Of a stretch of 64,000 bases of DNA, positions 35,225 through 46,609 are shown piece by piece (within the stretch, counting starts at the first letter, position 1; every line of letters starts with the position of its first letter). The stretch spans positions 3,720,001 through 3,784,000 of the forward strand of contig JAETXT010000001.1 in the NCBI GenBank assembly GCA_019188255.1, given 5' to 3'. Under the pieces are notes generated by a model that ran no database searches, was not told the DNA's origin, and worked only from the letters and a program-made list of their open reading frames with translations. The translations under genes were made by a program, and so were the position numbers. Source of the DNA: Verticillium longisporum (lineage: Eukaryota > Ascomycota > Sordariomycetes > Glomerellales > Plectosphaerellaceae).

Positions 35225-37360
35225 ATGTCGCTCTTCGCTTGGTGCAGCCGCCGCGCTGGCGGGCTGGCCATGATCGCCCTCCTTGCCCTCAGCTACTGGG
35301 TCATCTCGCGGGCATCGGCTGCATCGCATCTTGCCTATGCGCATAACTTTCGACACCCCGGGCCACAGCCCGCCAAAGGCCCGACATCATTCTTCGCAAA
35401 GGACTGGCCAACTATAGTGTTTGCGTATTACTGCTTGTTCATCCACTTCCTAGTCTTCGCGTTCCCCTTTCGTTCTTGTTACGCCGTCATCAGCATGACT
35501 TGGAACCTCAAGAAGACTGCGCTCAACAAGAGGCTTCGCGACTTCAAGTTCGCCCACCGCCGCCGAGGTTCCTCCTCCTCTCTCTCTAGCTCAGAGACCT
35601 TGACCTCGTACTACGCCTGTTCTTCCATCACCAGCCAGCCTGGCGATCCGCAGGTTGAGGCCTATAGCGAATCGTCAGACTATGTTCTCGGCCATGTCAT
35701 CCACGCTATCATTATTCCTAACTACAAGGAGGAAGTGGACACGCTCAGGGAGACCCTCGAAGTCCTCGCATCGCACCCGCAAGCGGTCAACTCGTACGAT
35801 GTAAGTGACGTTTCCTCTTGTTTCAGACGCGTGTGCTGCTTTGGTTTGTGCGTAGCTGATCATACCTTATGCATAGATCTATCTCGGCATGGAGTCTCGA
35901 GAAGCCAACTGCGAGCTTAAGGCTACCTCACTCATTCAGGAATTTCTGAAAAAGTTTCGCAACATCACTTACACCGTCCATCCATCCGATATTCCACACG
36001 AGGCTGCTGGAAAGGGCAGCAATGTGGCCTGGGCAGCACGGAGGGCAAGCCAGAACTACGCCTTTGCGGATCGAAAGGATGTCATCTTTACCGGGATTGA
36101 TGGTACGTGGCCACCTGTCAGCACCTTATTGCGAGTAGCTTTGCCTAGGGAATTCTTGAGAGAATCCGTTCATGCACGATGCGATGGCTATCATTTGCTA
36201 ACACCATTTGTGTGCAGCGGACAGCCACCTGTCAGCCAACTATACGGCGCTGATCACCACCATGCATATGGCGCATCCGGAAAAGGCCGATACGACGTTG
36301 TACGCGGCACCCATCATCTTTGATCGCAACGCGCATATCGTCCCCGCAGTCGTACGCGTTGCGGACATTCTTTGGGGCGCAGGTGGTCTTTCCGGGCTTT
36401 ACAAAGGGTCTTCGGTCGCGCCACCAACCTCAGTCTACTCGCTCCCCCTGAAGCTTGTCGACCGCGTGGGAGGGTGGGACTGCGACAGCGAAGCCATCGG
36501 CGAAGACCTGCACATGTACCTCAAGTGCCTCTTTGCTCTTAACGGAAACCTGACCTGTCGGGACGGTGTACAGCCCAGTCAGCCAGAGCAATGTAACAGC
36601 TGGCAGCGTCAAAGGGCTGCGCGGCGTTTATGCCGATATGCAAGCACGTTACAAACAGGCCCTCCGACACATGTGGGGAGCTCTCGATACAGGATATGCC
36701 ATGCGCAAGTTCGCGGAGCTCCTTCGGGAGAGGAAGCACACTTCGAGGGCATACCGACCTTTGCATACGTCTTTGAATAACGATTCAGATGTTTACGTTC
36801 CCGAATTACAATCAGACACCGATCAATCCCACGAGAGCGGTGTGTTTTCTGATATCACCCAAGACACACTGTCGGGTCCCAATTGGTGGTGTCTCCTCGT
36901 TCTTAGCCATCGTCTTTTCGAGGCACACTTTCTCCCTGTACAGATGACGATTCTTGTCATCGCGTCAACGCTGTTTCAATGGGTCGCCGAAGGAAACGAA
37001 GACCCTCACAATCTTGGATGGATCTTTACCGTCTCCAACATCATTCGTACAGTTGGCATTATGGAGGTTGCCTTATTCTTGTTCCTCTACGAGCGATACC
37101 ACGACGTGTGCGTACGAACGAGGGAACGCGAGATGATTGAGGCGGGTCTGGCACAGGATATGAACTTCTCATATCGCTCGGTGAAGAGGAATTTCGTTGA
37201 TTACTTTATGGTGCCGCTGGTCGCGCCACTGTATGGCTCGATTCCATGTGCGCAGGCGCAAATATGCCACTTCTGGACCGTGGACCTGGTCTACACGGTG
37301 AGCGGGAAGATAACACGCCAAAGATCAAAGTCCGTTACGCCGATCGAACAGATGGCATGA
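35225..37360 (+). CDS. Membrane GT2-family glycosyltransferase
   Basis: Exons are 35225-35800, 35877-36102 and 36218-37360, with canonical GTAAGT and GTACGT donors; about 647 residues. Two N-terminal hydrophobic helices (about residues 12-32 and 58-82) precede a GT-A catalytic domain: IIPNYKEE (nucleotide-binding strand), GIDADSH (DxD-like, built across intron 2) and GEDLHMYL (catalytic Asp region). C-terminal hydrophobic helices follow (LLVLSHRLFEAHFLPVQM and others). It belongs to a fungal group of multi-pass family 2 enzymes of unknown product. A frame break lies at 36560-36562: one G too many between GNLTCR and the continuing TVYSPVSQSNV. The enzyme is likely inserted in a secretory membrane or the plasma membrane. 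Confidence 0.75.
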
Positions 37361-38145
37361 TGGTTCGGCTGCTGTTTGAGAAAGAGCGCTTCTTTCAACC
37401 GGCACTGCAGTGACGAGCCGTATACTTTTCCACTTTTCTATTCGCCTTCGCCACCAATTTCGAGAGTATTCACTCGATACCGACTTTAATGGGTTTCTGT
37501 TGTCGGGAGCACAACCGCAGGGGCGTCACGTGTAGATTGACAATTATTCCTTCTTCAGCATTGGACTTTGTTTTAGAATATAGACACATTTCGCAGCGAT
37601 GAGGGTGTTGAGCGGATGGATGGAGCTTGAGGACAGGCAGGCAAACACTGCGTTAGTAACGCAAAGTTACGGGTGTTTGGTCACAGGGTAAACCACTCGA
37701 ATAGGGACGTCAGGAGGAACTGACAATTACTAGACGCAGCGGGCGTATGCTTCACAGGCACTTCATAGAGGCTTTGTGCGGTTGAATTCTTGCCTTATGA
37801 TGGGGAATCCAAGTAACACAAAATGGTGATCTTTGTCCTTGATGATATGGGTAACAGGTTAAGAAGGAAGGAGGCTTACTACACGATTTGGGGTCCCGGC
37901 CCAAGGTGGTTCTCTGGGAGGGTACTCCTACACAACAGCGGGCACGACGTGTAGGTGCGGCTTGCTCTTTTCGTGTTTGGCGAAAGTAGAGATCTCTTGG
38001 AAAGTGGAACAGGGCTCGAGTCGCGGTGCTGTGGCTTCGGATGTTCCATGCAACATGCATTCGTGTGAGCGGTGGGCTAAGCACGCAAAAGCTACCAAGC
38101 AAAGTCACCTTTTTCGACGCACCTCGGACTCGGTGGCTAGCAATA
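37361..38145. other. Intergenic, no gene seen
   Basis: About 785 bp after the glycosyltransferase stop. It has AT-richer 3' sequence up to about 37600 and nothing recognisable after that. Confidence 0.5.
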
Positions 38146-38525
38146 ATGAAAATGGCAGCCACGGCCGCCAACAAGGTCAAGGTGGCCGTCTTGGTCCCGA
38201 CCGAGTGCCAGCTCCTCGACCTGGCGGCCGTTGACGTGCTCCAGATCATGGACCGCGAGTACATGGCCTCGCTCGCCGGCGCCGGCGCCGGCGCATGTGC
38301 TGACCCACGGGCCGCGCGTGCAGATCCTCTACGTCACCTCCAAGGCCAACTTCGAGGCACTTTTCTCTGACAATAGGCCTCAGAGGAGCGCCGACGCACC
38401 ACGTTGAGCACGACGGGGTGGACCCTGCGGCGGTGGACATTGTGATCGTGCCCGGGCCAATGCCGGGTGCGGACATCGGGGACGCAGGCCGGGCGTGGCT
38501 CAGGGTCCAGCAAGTCCCTCGCGGC
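38146..38525 (+). pseudogene. DJ-1/PfpI-family remnant
   Basis: The first frame (ATG 38146 or 38152) encodes KVKVAVLVPTECQLLDLAAVDVL-like sequence, the start of a DJ-1/PfpI (class I glutamine amidotransferase-like) fold. The match then moves to a second frame (VLTHGPRVQILYVTSK) after a GCCGGC repeat at about 38276-38292. It moves to a third frame (HHVEHDGVDPAAVDIVIVPGP) after about 38355, and stops at TGA near 38525. The conserved nucleophile-elbow Cys and everything after it are absent. Two shifts plus loss of the C-terminal half point to a dead gene, although the frame shifts alone could be assembly errors like those in neighbouring genes. Confidence 0.65.
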
Positions 38526-39363
38526 TGAGGTGGGCGAGATGTCGCATGCTGTGGCAGAGGTCGGGGAGCGGCCGCAGGTGTACTGATTCGGGTCGGCGCC
38601 GTGTAACTAAGGAGTAGTGTGTAGGGGTCCCTCCTAGGGTAGGCTGTTGCGGGTTTTGTCTTGCCCCGTCGATCCGAAAAGTCAATTCAGTTGACAAAGC
38701 CGCTGAGGCCTGGAACCACCTCATGCGTGATGACAGAGAATTGAATGGCATCATGTAGCACCTCACCGCTCCGGTCCTGCCAGTGGATCTATCCACCGCG
38801 CCTGCTAATGCTGCTGCTACTGCTACTGCCACTGCCACTGCCACTGCCGTATGTTGGCCCACTATCAAGTACCCTGCGCCTGCCACCTGCATGTGAACCC
38901 ACCGCACTTGCCAAGGACTCGAGATGGATGGAGACGGAAGGAAAGAGTTCAGGCGCTCAGGTGTTTGCGTTCCCCAGACTGTGCTGGGCCTTTGCCTTGC
39001 GCAGGCTGTCGTCCTGCCGTTGCCATAGGCTCGATAAGAAGGCTTATCACGCTAGCGCCATTTGTAGTGGGGTGCCGCAGAGAAAAAGTTCTGGGACACC
39101 CTGAAGCGGCCAGGAAAATTTTGGACTGGAGCTCTTCTTCATCAAGCCGCGCCTTGCCCATCCATCCATCTGCCTGCCTCTTGACAATCCTCAACGCAAG
39201 TTTCTTCACACCTTGCAACGAATTCCGCCCACCTCTCGGATCTTGTTCCTACCACCACACGAACACACACAGAAGATCCCCTTCACCTCGCGCGCATTCA
39301 CTTTCGCGTGACTCTTCCAACCACCTACTTTTTAACCTCATTAATTCACATCAAACCAACAAG
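38526..39363. other. Intergenic, promoter and leader of the FKBP gene
   Basis: About 840 bp. It contains a (CTG/CTA/CCA)n-like trinucleotide repeat at 38803-38849 and a C/T- and AC-rich stretch (39230-39360) just before the FKBP start, typical of strongly expressed fungal genes. No gene is seen. Confidence 0.5.
38803..38849. repeat. Trinucleotide-type repeat (CTGCTA/CTGCCA)
   Basis: CTGCTACTG grades into repeated CTGCCA units over about 45 nt. Confidence 0.85.
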
Positions 39364-41091
39364 ATGGCTCCCCAGCCTGTCGCCATCTATGGCCTCGAGG
39401 TCCGCCCCGGCAAGCTGACCCCCGCTGGTCCCAACTTCCCCGCCGGCGTAAGTCGTCCATCATTTTCCTAATCATCAAAAGAGCTCTGTGGCTGCCATCG
39501 CCGCGGTTCATTGTGCACATGCGCACCACGGCAAGCCGACATGCGCACGTTCGGTTTGACCGTGGCCTCGGCCTGACTCTGTGCCATGTCGCTTGCTCGC
39601 CGCCTTCTCAGCAGCCCATGCTGTGCTCCCCAGCTTGCGCATCACATCGAATACTAACATGCTCCCAGTACCGCATCACCATGGCTGCCATTGACCCCAC
39701 CAGGCCTGAGGGTCCCGAAGACGAGGACTCTGAGATCCCCTCCAAGCCTCTCGCCGTTCTTCGTCTCCTGAAGATGCCCCTTGACGACGACGAGGAGGAG
39801 GACTCTGATGACGAGGAGATCGACGAGGAGTACCTCAAGGCTCTTCTCGCCGCTTCCCCGACGACGAGGAGGACTCTGACGAGGAGGCCAACGGCGGCCC
39901 CAGCGACCCCTCCAAGAAGAAGAAGGGCGCTGCCCAGCTGATCGCTGCTCTCAAGGGCGAGGACTCTGACGAGGATATGGCCGAGTCCAAGACCAACGGC
40001 AAGAAGGGCAAGGGCAAGGCTTCCGACGAGGACGACGAGGATGATGAGGAGGACAGCGACGACGAGGACTCGCCCGACCAGCTCGAGCAGTACGTCCTGG
40101 CCACCTTTGACGGTGAACGCGTAAGTCAAGACCCGACCACAGCCACTCCTTCGCCAGCGCACTACTGACAACCCGACCAGCACTTCCAGCAGGCTCTCGA
40201 CATCTCCGTCGGTCCCAACGAGCAGGCCTGGTTCCTTGTTGACGGTCACTTCTCCGTTCACCTGACCGGCAACTACATTGTTGACGACGAGGAGGAGGAT
40301 GACGAGGATGAGGACGACGAGGATGAGGAGGACATGTACGACCTCGCCTCTGACGAGCTCCTCGGCGGCGAGGACAGCGACGAGAGCGATGAGCTCGACG
40401 GTCTCGTTGACCCCCGCGTCATGGAGGTCCACAGCGAGGGCGAGGAGGCCTCCAAGCTCGACGAGGTCAAGAAGGGCACGAACAAGCGCGCCGCCGTGTT
40501 GGCCGAGGGTCTCCGTGACCTCACCACCAAGGACGACGCGAAGCTCTCCAAGAAGCAGCAGAAGAAGCTCAAGAACAACAAGGGCGAGGCCGTCGAGTCT
40601 GAGGAGCCTAAGAGCAAGGCCGACAAGAAGGTCCAGTTCGCCAAGAACCTCGAGCAGGGCCCTACCGGCTCTGAGAAGAAGGGCAAGGCCGCTGTCGGCG
40701 TCAAGGTCGTCCAGGGCGTCACCATTGACGACCGCAAGATCGGCGAGGGCCGTGCCGTGAAGAACGGTGACACCGTTGGTGTCCGTTACATCGGCAAGCT
40801 CGAGAACGGCAAGGTCTTCGATGGTAAGTTCATCACTGGATTCGATCACACAAGAGATTGACTGCTAACACTTTTCTCTCTTCAGCCAACAAGAAGGGCA
40901 AGCCTTTCTCCTTCAAGGCCGGCAAGAACCAGGTCATCAAGGGCTGGGACATTGGTATCCTTGGCATGACCATTGGTGGCGAGCGCCGCCTCACCATCCC
41001 CGCCCACCTGGCCTACGGCTCCAAGGGCCTCCCCGGTATCCCCGCGAACAGCACTCTGCAGTTCGACGTCAAGCTTCTTGAGATCAAGTAA
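39364..41091 (+). CDS. Nucleolar FKBP-type peptidyl-prolyl isomerase (Fpr3/Fpr4-like)
   Basis: Exons are 39364-39447, 39669-40120, 40181-40823 and 40886-41091; about 461 residues. The N terminus ([30 protein letters not shown]) is a nucleoplasmin-like domain. It is interrupted by long Asp/Glu tracts, with a basic Lys-rich linker. A C-terminal FKBP domain ([69 protein letters not shown]) carries the FK506-pocket residues. Yeast Fpr3 and Fpr4 are nucleolar histone chaperones with proline isomerase activity. A frame break lies at 39856-39859 (cccc), one base short, within the first acidic segment. Confidence 0.9.
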
Positions 41092-41998
41092 AGTAAGAGA
41101 AATGAGATAATGGCTCGGGCTGTCCGACGCCACGCTCCGCTGTTGCCGCCGCCGCCTGGAAACAACCACGAGCCTGCATTGGGTCTTGCGGCGGCTGTAT
41201 TCTACATACACTCGAGCAAAACCGGGTCGACTCTGTCCCGGCTGCTCAGCCACTTTTCGGCCTTTCCTTTATATTCTCATCACCGCAATGCCGTGTTGAA
41301 GAGTCTCCGACCTGCGGCGGCCCGCGATCTGATAACGCGGTCCATGTCGGATGGGATGACGAGGCGAGGGCTCTGCATTGCATTGGTCGGCGTCAGGGGG
41401 TAAAAGCTGTTTTTTGCTTGATTTCCTTGGGTTAAGTCTGCCTAGGTCTCGAGTCTACCTTGTCGTGTAGTAGATAGATGGTGTGCTCGAGTGGCAATGA
41501 ACTGAATCTTGAATACTTCGCTGTCTGATCTTGTGTGCATTGTGACTGATGTGTGCGTCAAATCATGGGATCTGGAGAAGGAGAAGACAACGTCAATGGA
41601 GGGCACTGCTGCCAGAGACTGAGGAAATTGGCGGCCATAATGGCGATTCCCACTCATCTGGGTCAATCTTGCGACTGACCAAGGAGAAGCAGGTAGGTTT
41701 TTGAACAAGGAAGGTGCTGGCCATGAAACGCCTTCTCTGGCAAACAAATGGCTCTCCCCCCATCACCGGCCTTTCTCTGCAAACTGCTCACTTGCGGCAG
41801 CTGACTTCCCTTCCTATCCTACAACCTCCCACATCCATTTCGTAGCATCAGCTGTTGGCGGCATCGCCACGGAAGACGTTCCCAATCATTACATTTGCAT
41901 GGCTCGTTGCTCGGTCTCTCTTTCGTTATTCCCCATATCATAAAACATTCGTCATTGCACTCCGGGATACGCACCGTTGTACCCCGAACACTATCAGC
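41092..41998. other. Intergenic, no gene seen
   Basis: About 900 bp between the FKBP stop and the kinase pseudogene. A CCTAGGT motif is present near 41441. Nothing else was recognised. Confidence 0.5.
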
Positions 41999-44795
41999 AT
42001 GCAGTCTGCGTTGCCCTCTCCGCACCCTGGCTTTGGTCAACCAGGCCAGCATGCTCACAGCAGCGGCATGGAAACAAGCTCCCTACCTTCGACGAGCCAG
42101 AGCCGCGGAATCGCGGGCAGAATCCACAGCAAACTATATCGCGTCTCAAAGCATCGTGGTACGAGTAGACTCGGCCACTGCCTGCGAAAAGCGAGCCATC
42201 CACTGACATGGACAGGTCCGAGCTCGCTGATACCATCCCCTGCTTCGTCTCTCAAAGGGCTGGTCAGGCAGAATTCTTGGTTCTCTGCTCTGCAGCCCAA
42301 AAGCCTTCCCGAATTCGCACGTCATTTCGTCGGTGCTCGTGTGACAGGACAGGCTTCGACCGACGGCGATGGCAGCTCGTCGCCGAGTGTCATCCGGTCC
42401 TCGCCCAACGACACGCAAGTTTCCACACGCCAAACCTCAATTGGCTCGAGCCTGCGTCGCACTTCCCAGTTCGATCGAACGGGCCAGCGTGCACAGTTCG
42501 TCATGGACGTCATCAGGTAGAACCATATGAACCCTGGCGTAGAGGTCCCCGTGTTGTTCTATCCCCAGGACGTCAAGGTTCGGGCAATGGAGAAGGCGGC
42601 CACTGCCAAGGCTCACTTCGAGACGTACTACAGCGACTTGTTGCAGGACGGTCCGTCACCTCGCTCCGCAAGGCTTGATGGTATAAGGTCCGTCCTAGAT
42701 AGCAGCCCCATGGTATTACCTGAAGACAGGAAGGAGCTCGAAACCGCATTCTTTCAACAGGAAACGCATCATCTGCGGCAGTCCAGGGTTCTGAAGTGGG
42801 AAAGTCTTCGCGCTGCTAATCGCCTTGTCGATAACGGCCAAGGACCATGCGTGAAGAACTACTCGACGCTCAAGAATTTGGGCAAGGGAAGCTTTGGCGT
42901 TGTACGCCTGGTTCGAGAAAATGGTGACGGAGACCTCCAGAGCGGTCAACGGCGCCAGAAGAATGTGTACGCCATGAAGGTGATCAGAAAGACAGACATG
43001 ATCCGCAGTTCCCAGGAAGGCCACCTACGCGCCGAGAGGGACTTCCTAATTGCGTCCGAAACCTCTGAATGGTGAGGCAGCCCAGCATCAGCGCTGTTGG
43101 TGTACCATTTCGGATGTACTGATATTTTGCAGGATAGTCCAGTTGGTATCCAGCTTCCAGGACGCTACGAATCTTTATCTCGTCATGGAGTACATGCCCG
43201 GAGGCGACTTTCTTGGTCTTCTCATCCGCGAGAACATCCTCGAGGAGCATGTTGCCCGCCATTATGTCGCTGAGATGGTGGTTTGCGTGGAGGAGGCCCA
43301 TCGTCTGGGCTTCATACATCGCGATGTCAAGCCTGACAACTTTCTCATTGATGCCCATGGGCACCTGAAAATTTCCGATTTTGGACTGGCTTTTGACGGT
43401 CGATGGCAGCATGACACGGCTTACTACCTCTGGCAACGCGACGACCTTATGCGTAATCTGGGCATCGCTGTCGAGGGCGATGCGACCGATCAGAAGGAGG
43501 ACACAAAAACGTCAAAGGCGCACAAGCGCCATCAAGATCGGGTCGAAAGAGAGAGGCACAAGCCTCCATCCTGTTTCCGGGCGAACGCTGAAGGCGATGA
43601 ACAGATCCCCCTCGTCGGCAGCTTGCTAGATTGGCGGGCCATCAGGTACTGCACATAGGCTAAGTCTGTTGTTGTCACCAGCCAGTAGATGGCTCCTGTT
43701 GTGTTCGATGGGAAGAGATATGATGGGTCATGCGACTAGTAGAGGATTGGCATCATCCTGTACGAGTGTCTGTACGGGTGCACGCCGTTCCTTGCTGAAG
43801 GAGGCCGTCATGACACGAAGAAGAAGATCCTCGTAAGTGGCCAATGCAGGTTTGGGTTGGTCATGTTATTGATTGCAGTATCCTAGGCCCACGATGCATC
43901 GACCTTTGAATTTCCGCGGGACATACCCGGTGTCAGTTACGAGTGCCAGCACCTCATTTTACAGTTGCTTCAGAACCAGGAATGCCGTTTGTCATCTCCA
44001 AAGTACCGCAGCCAAGACCCTCTTGCACCACAGCACTATGTGTTTGCCGAGGACGATGCTATCGACATCAAGAACCACCCCTGGTTTCAGTATCTTGATT
44101 GGAACCATCTGCACCGGATGACACCTGGTTTCGTACCACACCTCCATGCCTCGGACGATACACGCTACTTTGACGAGGATGAGCCCGTCTCGGACTGGTC
44201 AGAGACGGCGGAGTCGGAAGGACCCATCATTTCGCCGCACAAGATGAAGCGACTGCTGCGGCGTGAAGGGTTCTGTAGCCGGTCCATTGGCAGCTTCATG
44301 GGGTACATTGCAACGCCTTTCGACACGACAAGACTACGGCAGATTGACCAACGAATCGAAGGCAAGGCGCACTTCAGCGAGGAAGACAAACACGTCCTCA
44401 AATATCTCGTGCGAAAGTTTGGATGCAAAGAGCGCAAGGGGGCGCGGGACATTCTTCTGCGAGACCCCACGACGCGGCGAGACGTCATGAACGTGCGAAA
44501 GCAGAAGGCTTTTGTCGACTACACGTGGAAAAGGGCGCCGGAACCGCCTTGCGTGCCGGTTGCCGCGGTAGACGATGATGGCATGTGCTACCATGAGGAG
44601 ATGACGGAGACGTACCAGCAGGAAAGACACGCGTATGAGGCCTATGCTGCACAAGGGACGTACTGGGAGCTGGATGGACAGTATGAAATAGGTGGGGGCC
44701 CGTACGCCATGGTCAACACCATGTACTGGCAGGGGCAGCAGCAGTACGAGCAGCGACTCGACAGACCGTACTTTTGGGACGGACAGTATCGATAG
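41999..44795 (+). pseudogene. NDR-family AGC kinase pseudogene (Cot-1/Orb6-related paralogue)
   Basis: Exons 41999-43071, 43133-43832 and 43887-44795 join in one frame without any indel. The kinase features are clear: GKGSFGVVRLV (glycine loop), YAMKVIRK (VAIK), RAERDFLIA, HRDVKPDNFLI, DFGLAF, an NDR-type long insert, IILYECLYGCTPF, and a C-terminal AGC tail with KNHPWF. But TAG stops interrupt it at 42518, 43656, 43686, 43737 and 43740. The last three fall in the activation segment, where Tyr-Met-Ala-Pro-Glu and Cys-Asp-Trp-Trp are expected; the Glu of APE is also lost (Val) and the Gly of Val-Gly-Thr-Ser is Val. No intron can remove these stops while keeping frame. Intact relatives act in polarity and cell-separation signalling; this copy should not make an active kinase. 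Confidence 0.8.
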
Positions 44796-45059
44796 AGGGT
44801 GGGCTTTGAGAGGTGTGCCTGATGGCAAGACGGAGGGCGGCGGCCCGAGGTCCCAGGCCCTGAGTATCGTTAGAAGGAGTAGCATCAATTAGTATTTGTT
44901 ACGATGTGCTTGTTCGCTGTGTGTTGCTGCTGCAGGTGTGAGTGGTGAGGAACGTAGGTCTACTGGAAGGAAATTAGGCTGTCTCCTTGATGGCCGAGCA
45001 CGTTCATCAAAGAGGAAGAAGAAGTAGAAGTAGGACGAGGAGGGGCAGAAGGGGGTACT

Positions 45060-46609
45060 CTATAACTTGTCGTCCACGAGGTCCAGATGACCATCTTCGT
45101 CGAGAGCGCCGGGCCCCTCGCCGCCGCCCAGGGCGGCAGCACGGGCATTGAGGACCTCCCACTCAAACTCGCGCAGGGCGCGCAGCTCGGCGGGGAAGAA
45201 GAGCAGGGCCAGCAGGCCCTCGACGACAGAGGCGGCGAGGGCGAGGCTCCCGACGAGCAGTAGCAGGGAGGCGGGCCAGCGGCTGCGGCTGGCGGCGGCA
45301 TCGGGCACGAACCAGACGGCGACGAGGGCGGCGAGCCAGAGGGCGAGCAGGGCTAGGGCGGTGCGGGCGCGGCGGGTGCGCTGGGCGCGCTCGCGGCGGC
45401 GATACGCGGCTATCTCGGCGAGGAGGGCGTCGTATTCGTCCTCAGAGAGGGGCAGGGCGTCTTGGGCGGCGGCTGGCGGGGCGGGGGCCAGTTGGGCGTC
45501 GAGGGGGGGTCTGAGACTGGAAGAGGAGGGGGTGTGCAGGGTCAGGGTCGCTTCGACGGAGAAGTGGTCGCTCAGGGAGCAGTGGAGGTCTGGGTGCGGG
45601 GCGCGCATGCCGACTGCGGCGGACTTGACGACCCAGGCCGGGGTAGAAGGCGAGGCAGAGGCGGGCGGCGACGAGAGGAAGATGTAGTCGAGGCGCTTGC
45701 CGGTGTGGTCGGGGTCGTCGGGGGCGACGACGCGGCGGGGACGGTCGGCACGGGCGAGGGCGCGCTGGTCGCGGGCGGGCCAGCGCCAGGTGCTGTAGGC
45801 CGAGTCGGAGGTGGCGCCGTTCTCGTCGAGGTTGAAGAGGGCACCGGGGACGGGACGACGGCGCGGTTTCTCGAGGGGGTCGGTGGCGTGGCCGAGGGCG
45901 CTGTCGGGGTGGAGGAGGCGCCAGGCGTCGCGGACGGGGGCGCGGGCGGTGAGGATGCGGTGCTGCAGGGAGGTGGGCCGCATGTTGAAGTCGCCGAGGG
46001 CGAGGACGAGGTCGGCGGCGGGCGAGGCGTCGGCGGCGGCGTGGGCACGGCGCAGCAGGGAGGCGAGGTACCACGACTGGGCGAGGCGGTGGGCCGTGTA
46101 CGTGTCGTTGTAGGGGGCGTGGGTGTGCGTGTTGAAGACGTGGATGCGGCGGGGCGGGCTGGCTCCGGCGTCGGATCCGGACTCGGCGTCGGACCCAGGC
46201 TCGACGTCGGTGTCGGCGTCGCAGCGCAGGGTGGCACAGGCGACACCCTTGCCGACGTACCAGTCGCCGCGCCAGAAGGCCGTGGGCCGACCGTTGAGGG
46301 GTAGGGCAGCGTGGCGGCCTCCTGTATGGGCCACCGCGAGAGGAGGGCGAGGCCGGCGCCGAAGGGGCCGGCAAAGTAGAACTTGCCGTGGGGCAGGACG
46401 TGGCGCGTGGCGCGACGGATGGCGAGGTAGTCATCGTGGACGAAGCACTCTTGCAGGGCGACAATGTGCGGGGCGGGGTCGGCGACGGCGAGGCGGCGGG
46501 CAATCTCGGCGAGGCGCTGAGGCCGCTGCTTCGAGATGAACTTGAGGCCCCAGCAGTTGAGGGTGACGATGTGAATGCCGGTGGGGGCGGCGGCGGCATG
46601 CGAGGCCAT
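45060..46609 (-). CDS. ISC1: Inositol phosphosphingolipid phospholipase C (Isc1-like neutral sphingomyelinase)
   Basis: Intronless, ATG 46609, about 516 residues. It has an endonuclease/exonuclease/phosphatase fold: Asn18 in TLNCWG, Glu54 in ALQECF (Mg-binding), FNTHTHAPY, GDFNMRP, KRLDYIF and SDHFSVEATL (catalytic Asp-His). Two hydrophobic helices follow near the C terminus (ALALLALWLAALVAVWFV and [15 protein letters not shown]), the usual tail of Isc1 that anchors it in membranes and binds anionic lipids. Yeast Isc1 cleaves inositol phosphosphingolipids to ceramide at the ER and mitochondria. A frame break lies at 46298-46301 (gggg), one base short, between TLPYP and LNGRPTAFWRGDWY. A large open frame on the opposite strand (45462-46304) is a G/C shadow. 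Confidence 0.88.

Noticed and set aside
43646..43742. An intron hiding the stops in the NDR kinase activation segment
   Set aside because: GT and AG bases exist, but joining them shifts the frame and would delete conserved activation-loop sequence.
45462..46304. Open frame of 280 codons (+) opposite the Isc1-like gene, with a Gly/Val/Glu-rich product
   Set aside because: It is the mirror of a G/C-rich coding strand; the minus strand encodes a clear phospholipase with catalytic residues.
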